NCBI GenBank assembly: GCA_014529385.2
Contig: CM043962.1
Location: forward strand, 36,753,598 to 36,817,597
Origin: Adiantum capillus-veneris
Taxonomy: Eukaryota > Streptophyta > Polypodiopsida > Polypodiales > Pteridaceae
DNA length: 64,000 nucleotides
Direction of reading: 5' to 3'
This document shows, piece by piece, positions 63,820-64,000 of this stretch (positions within the stretch are counted from its first letter, which is position 1; each line of letters begins with the position of its first letter). The position numbers and the translations under genes were made by a program. The notes below the pieces were generated by a model. The model saw only the letters and a list, made by a program, of their open reading frames with translations, made no database searches and had not been told where the DNA came from.

Positions 63820-64000
63820 TATTCCACCCTTGAAATATTGCAAGCGACCTCACTTGCATGCCAATAATACATGTTGATATCTCCTGATATTACATATATT
63901 CTATGATGGGAATCCAAGATATACATGCTTCCGGAAATGTAGTGTTGGACGATTAGACAATCCCACCAACTTAGCTACCACACATATATCTAGCATAGAA
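63820..64000 (-). other. Possible element interior at the window edge
   Basis: If the LTR at 62590-63819 is a 3' LTR, its interior starts here and continues beyond the window. No coding motif is seen. Confidence 0.3.

Overview
The window looks like nuclear DNA of a land plant with a large, transposon-rich genome. The evidence is one spliced gene of the plant KEA4/5/6 potassium/proton antiporter type, plant-style Ty1/copia and Ty3/gypsy (chromovirus) elements primed by initiator tRNA-Met, and plant LINEs with DUF4283-like ORF1, endonuclease and zf-RVT domains. The style of repeats and very long introns suggest a fern-like genome; that is inference, not shown.

Layout. 1-4556 is a non-coding stretch packed with short perfect hairpins, many with a C-ANG-G triloop core, ending at a polypurine tract and a TGTCAGG LTR-like start (4557-about 6075). 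6.1-7.5 kb is the probable promoter and 5' leader of the antiporter gene. The gene starts at 7541 and I can place 15 in-frame exons up to 59827 (451 codons of an expected 570-590); the last C-terminal exons are not found intact and probably lie beyond the right edge. Every exon keeps frame and the pore Gln-Asp pair is present, so the gene looks functional as far as it is visible.

The gene is stretched by three big introns. Intron 1 (7830-38985, about 31 kb) holds a copia gag relic, several gypsy elements, a tandem chromovirus array with a complete nested copia element (target duplication TAGAA), a solo LTR that landed in a copia zinc knuckle (TTACA), and a gag-only LTR element (TTGGT). Intron 10 (40573-45436) holds a dead LINE reverse transcriptase and a 5' gypsy fragment. 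Intron 13 (46815-59591), with a GC donor, holds one LINE of 11.6 kb with a 17-bp target duplication, itself invaded by a gypsy element, which is invaded in turn by a gag-protease element (AAACC), plus another solo LTR (GCAAG). Just upstream of exon 14 is a decayed tandem duplicate of that exon.

60.3-64 kb is again transposon: a 5'-truncated LINE, a gypsy LTR fragment and a diverged LTR related to the two 1.48-kb solo LTRs. The nested order of insertions can be read from the target duplications. No RNA genes, CRISPR or bacterial-type operons were seen.
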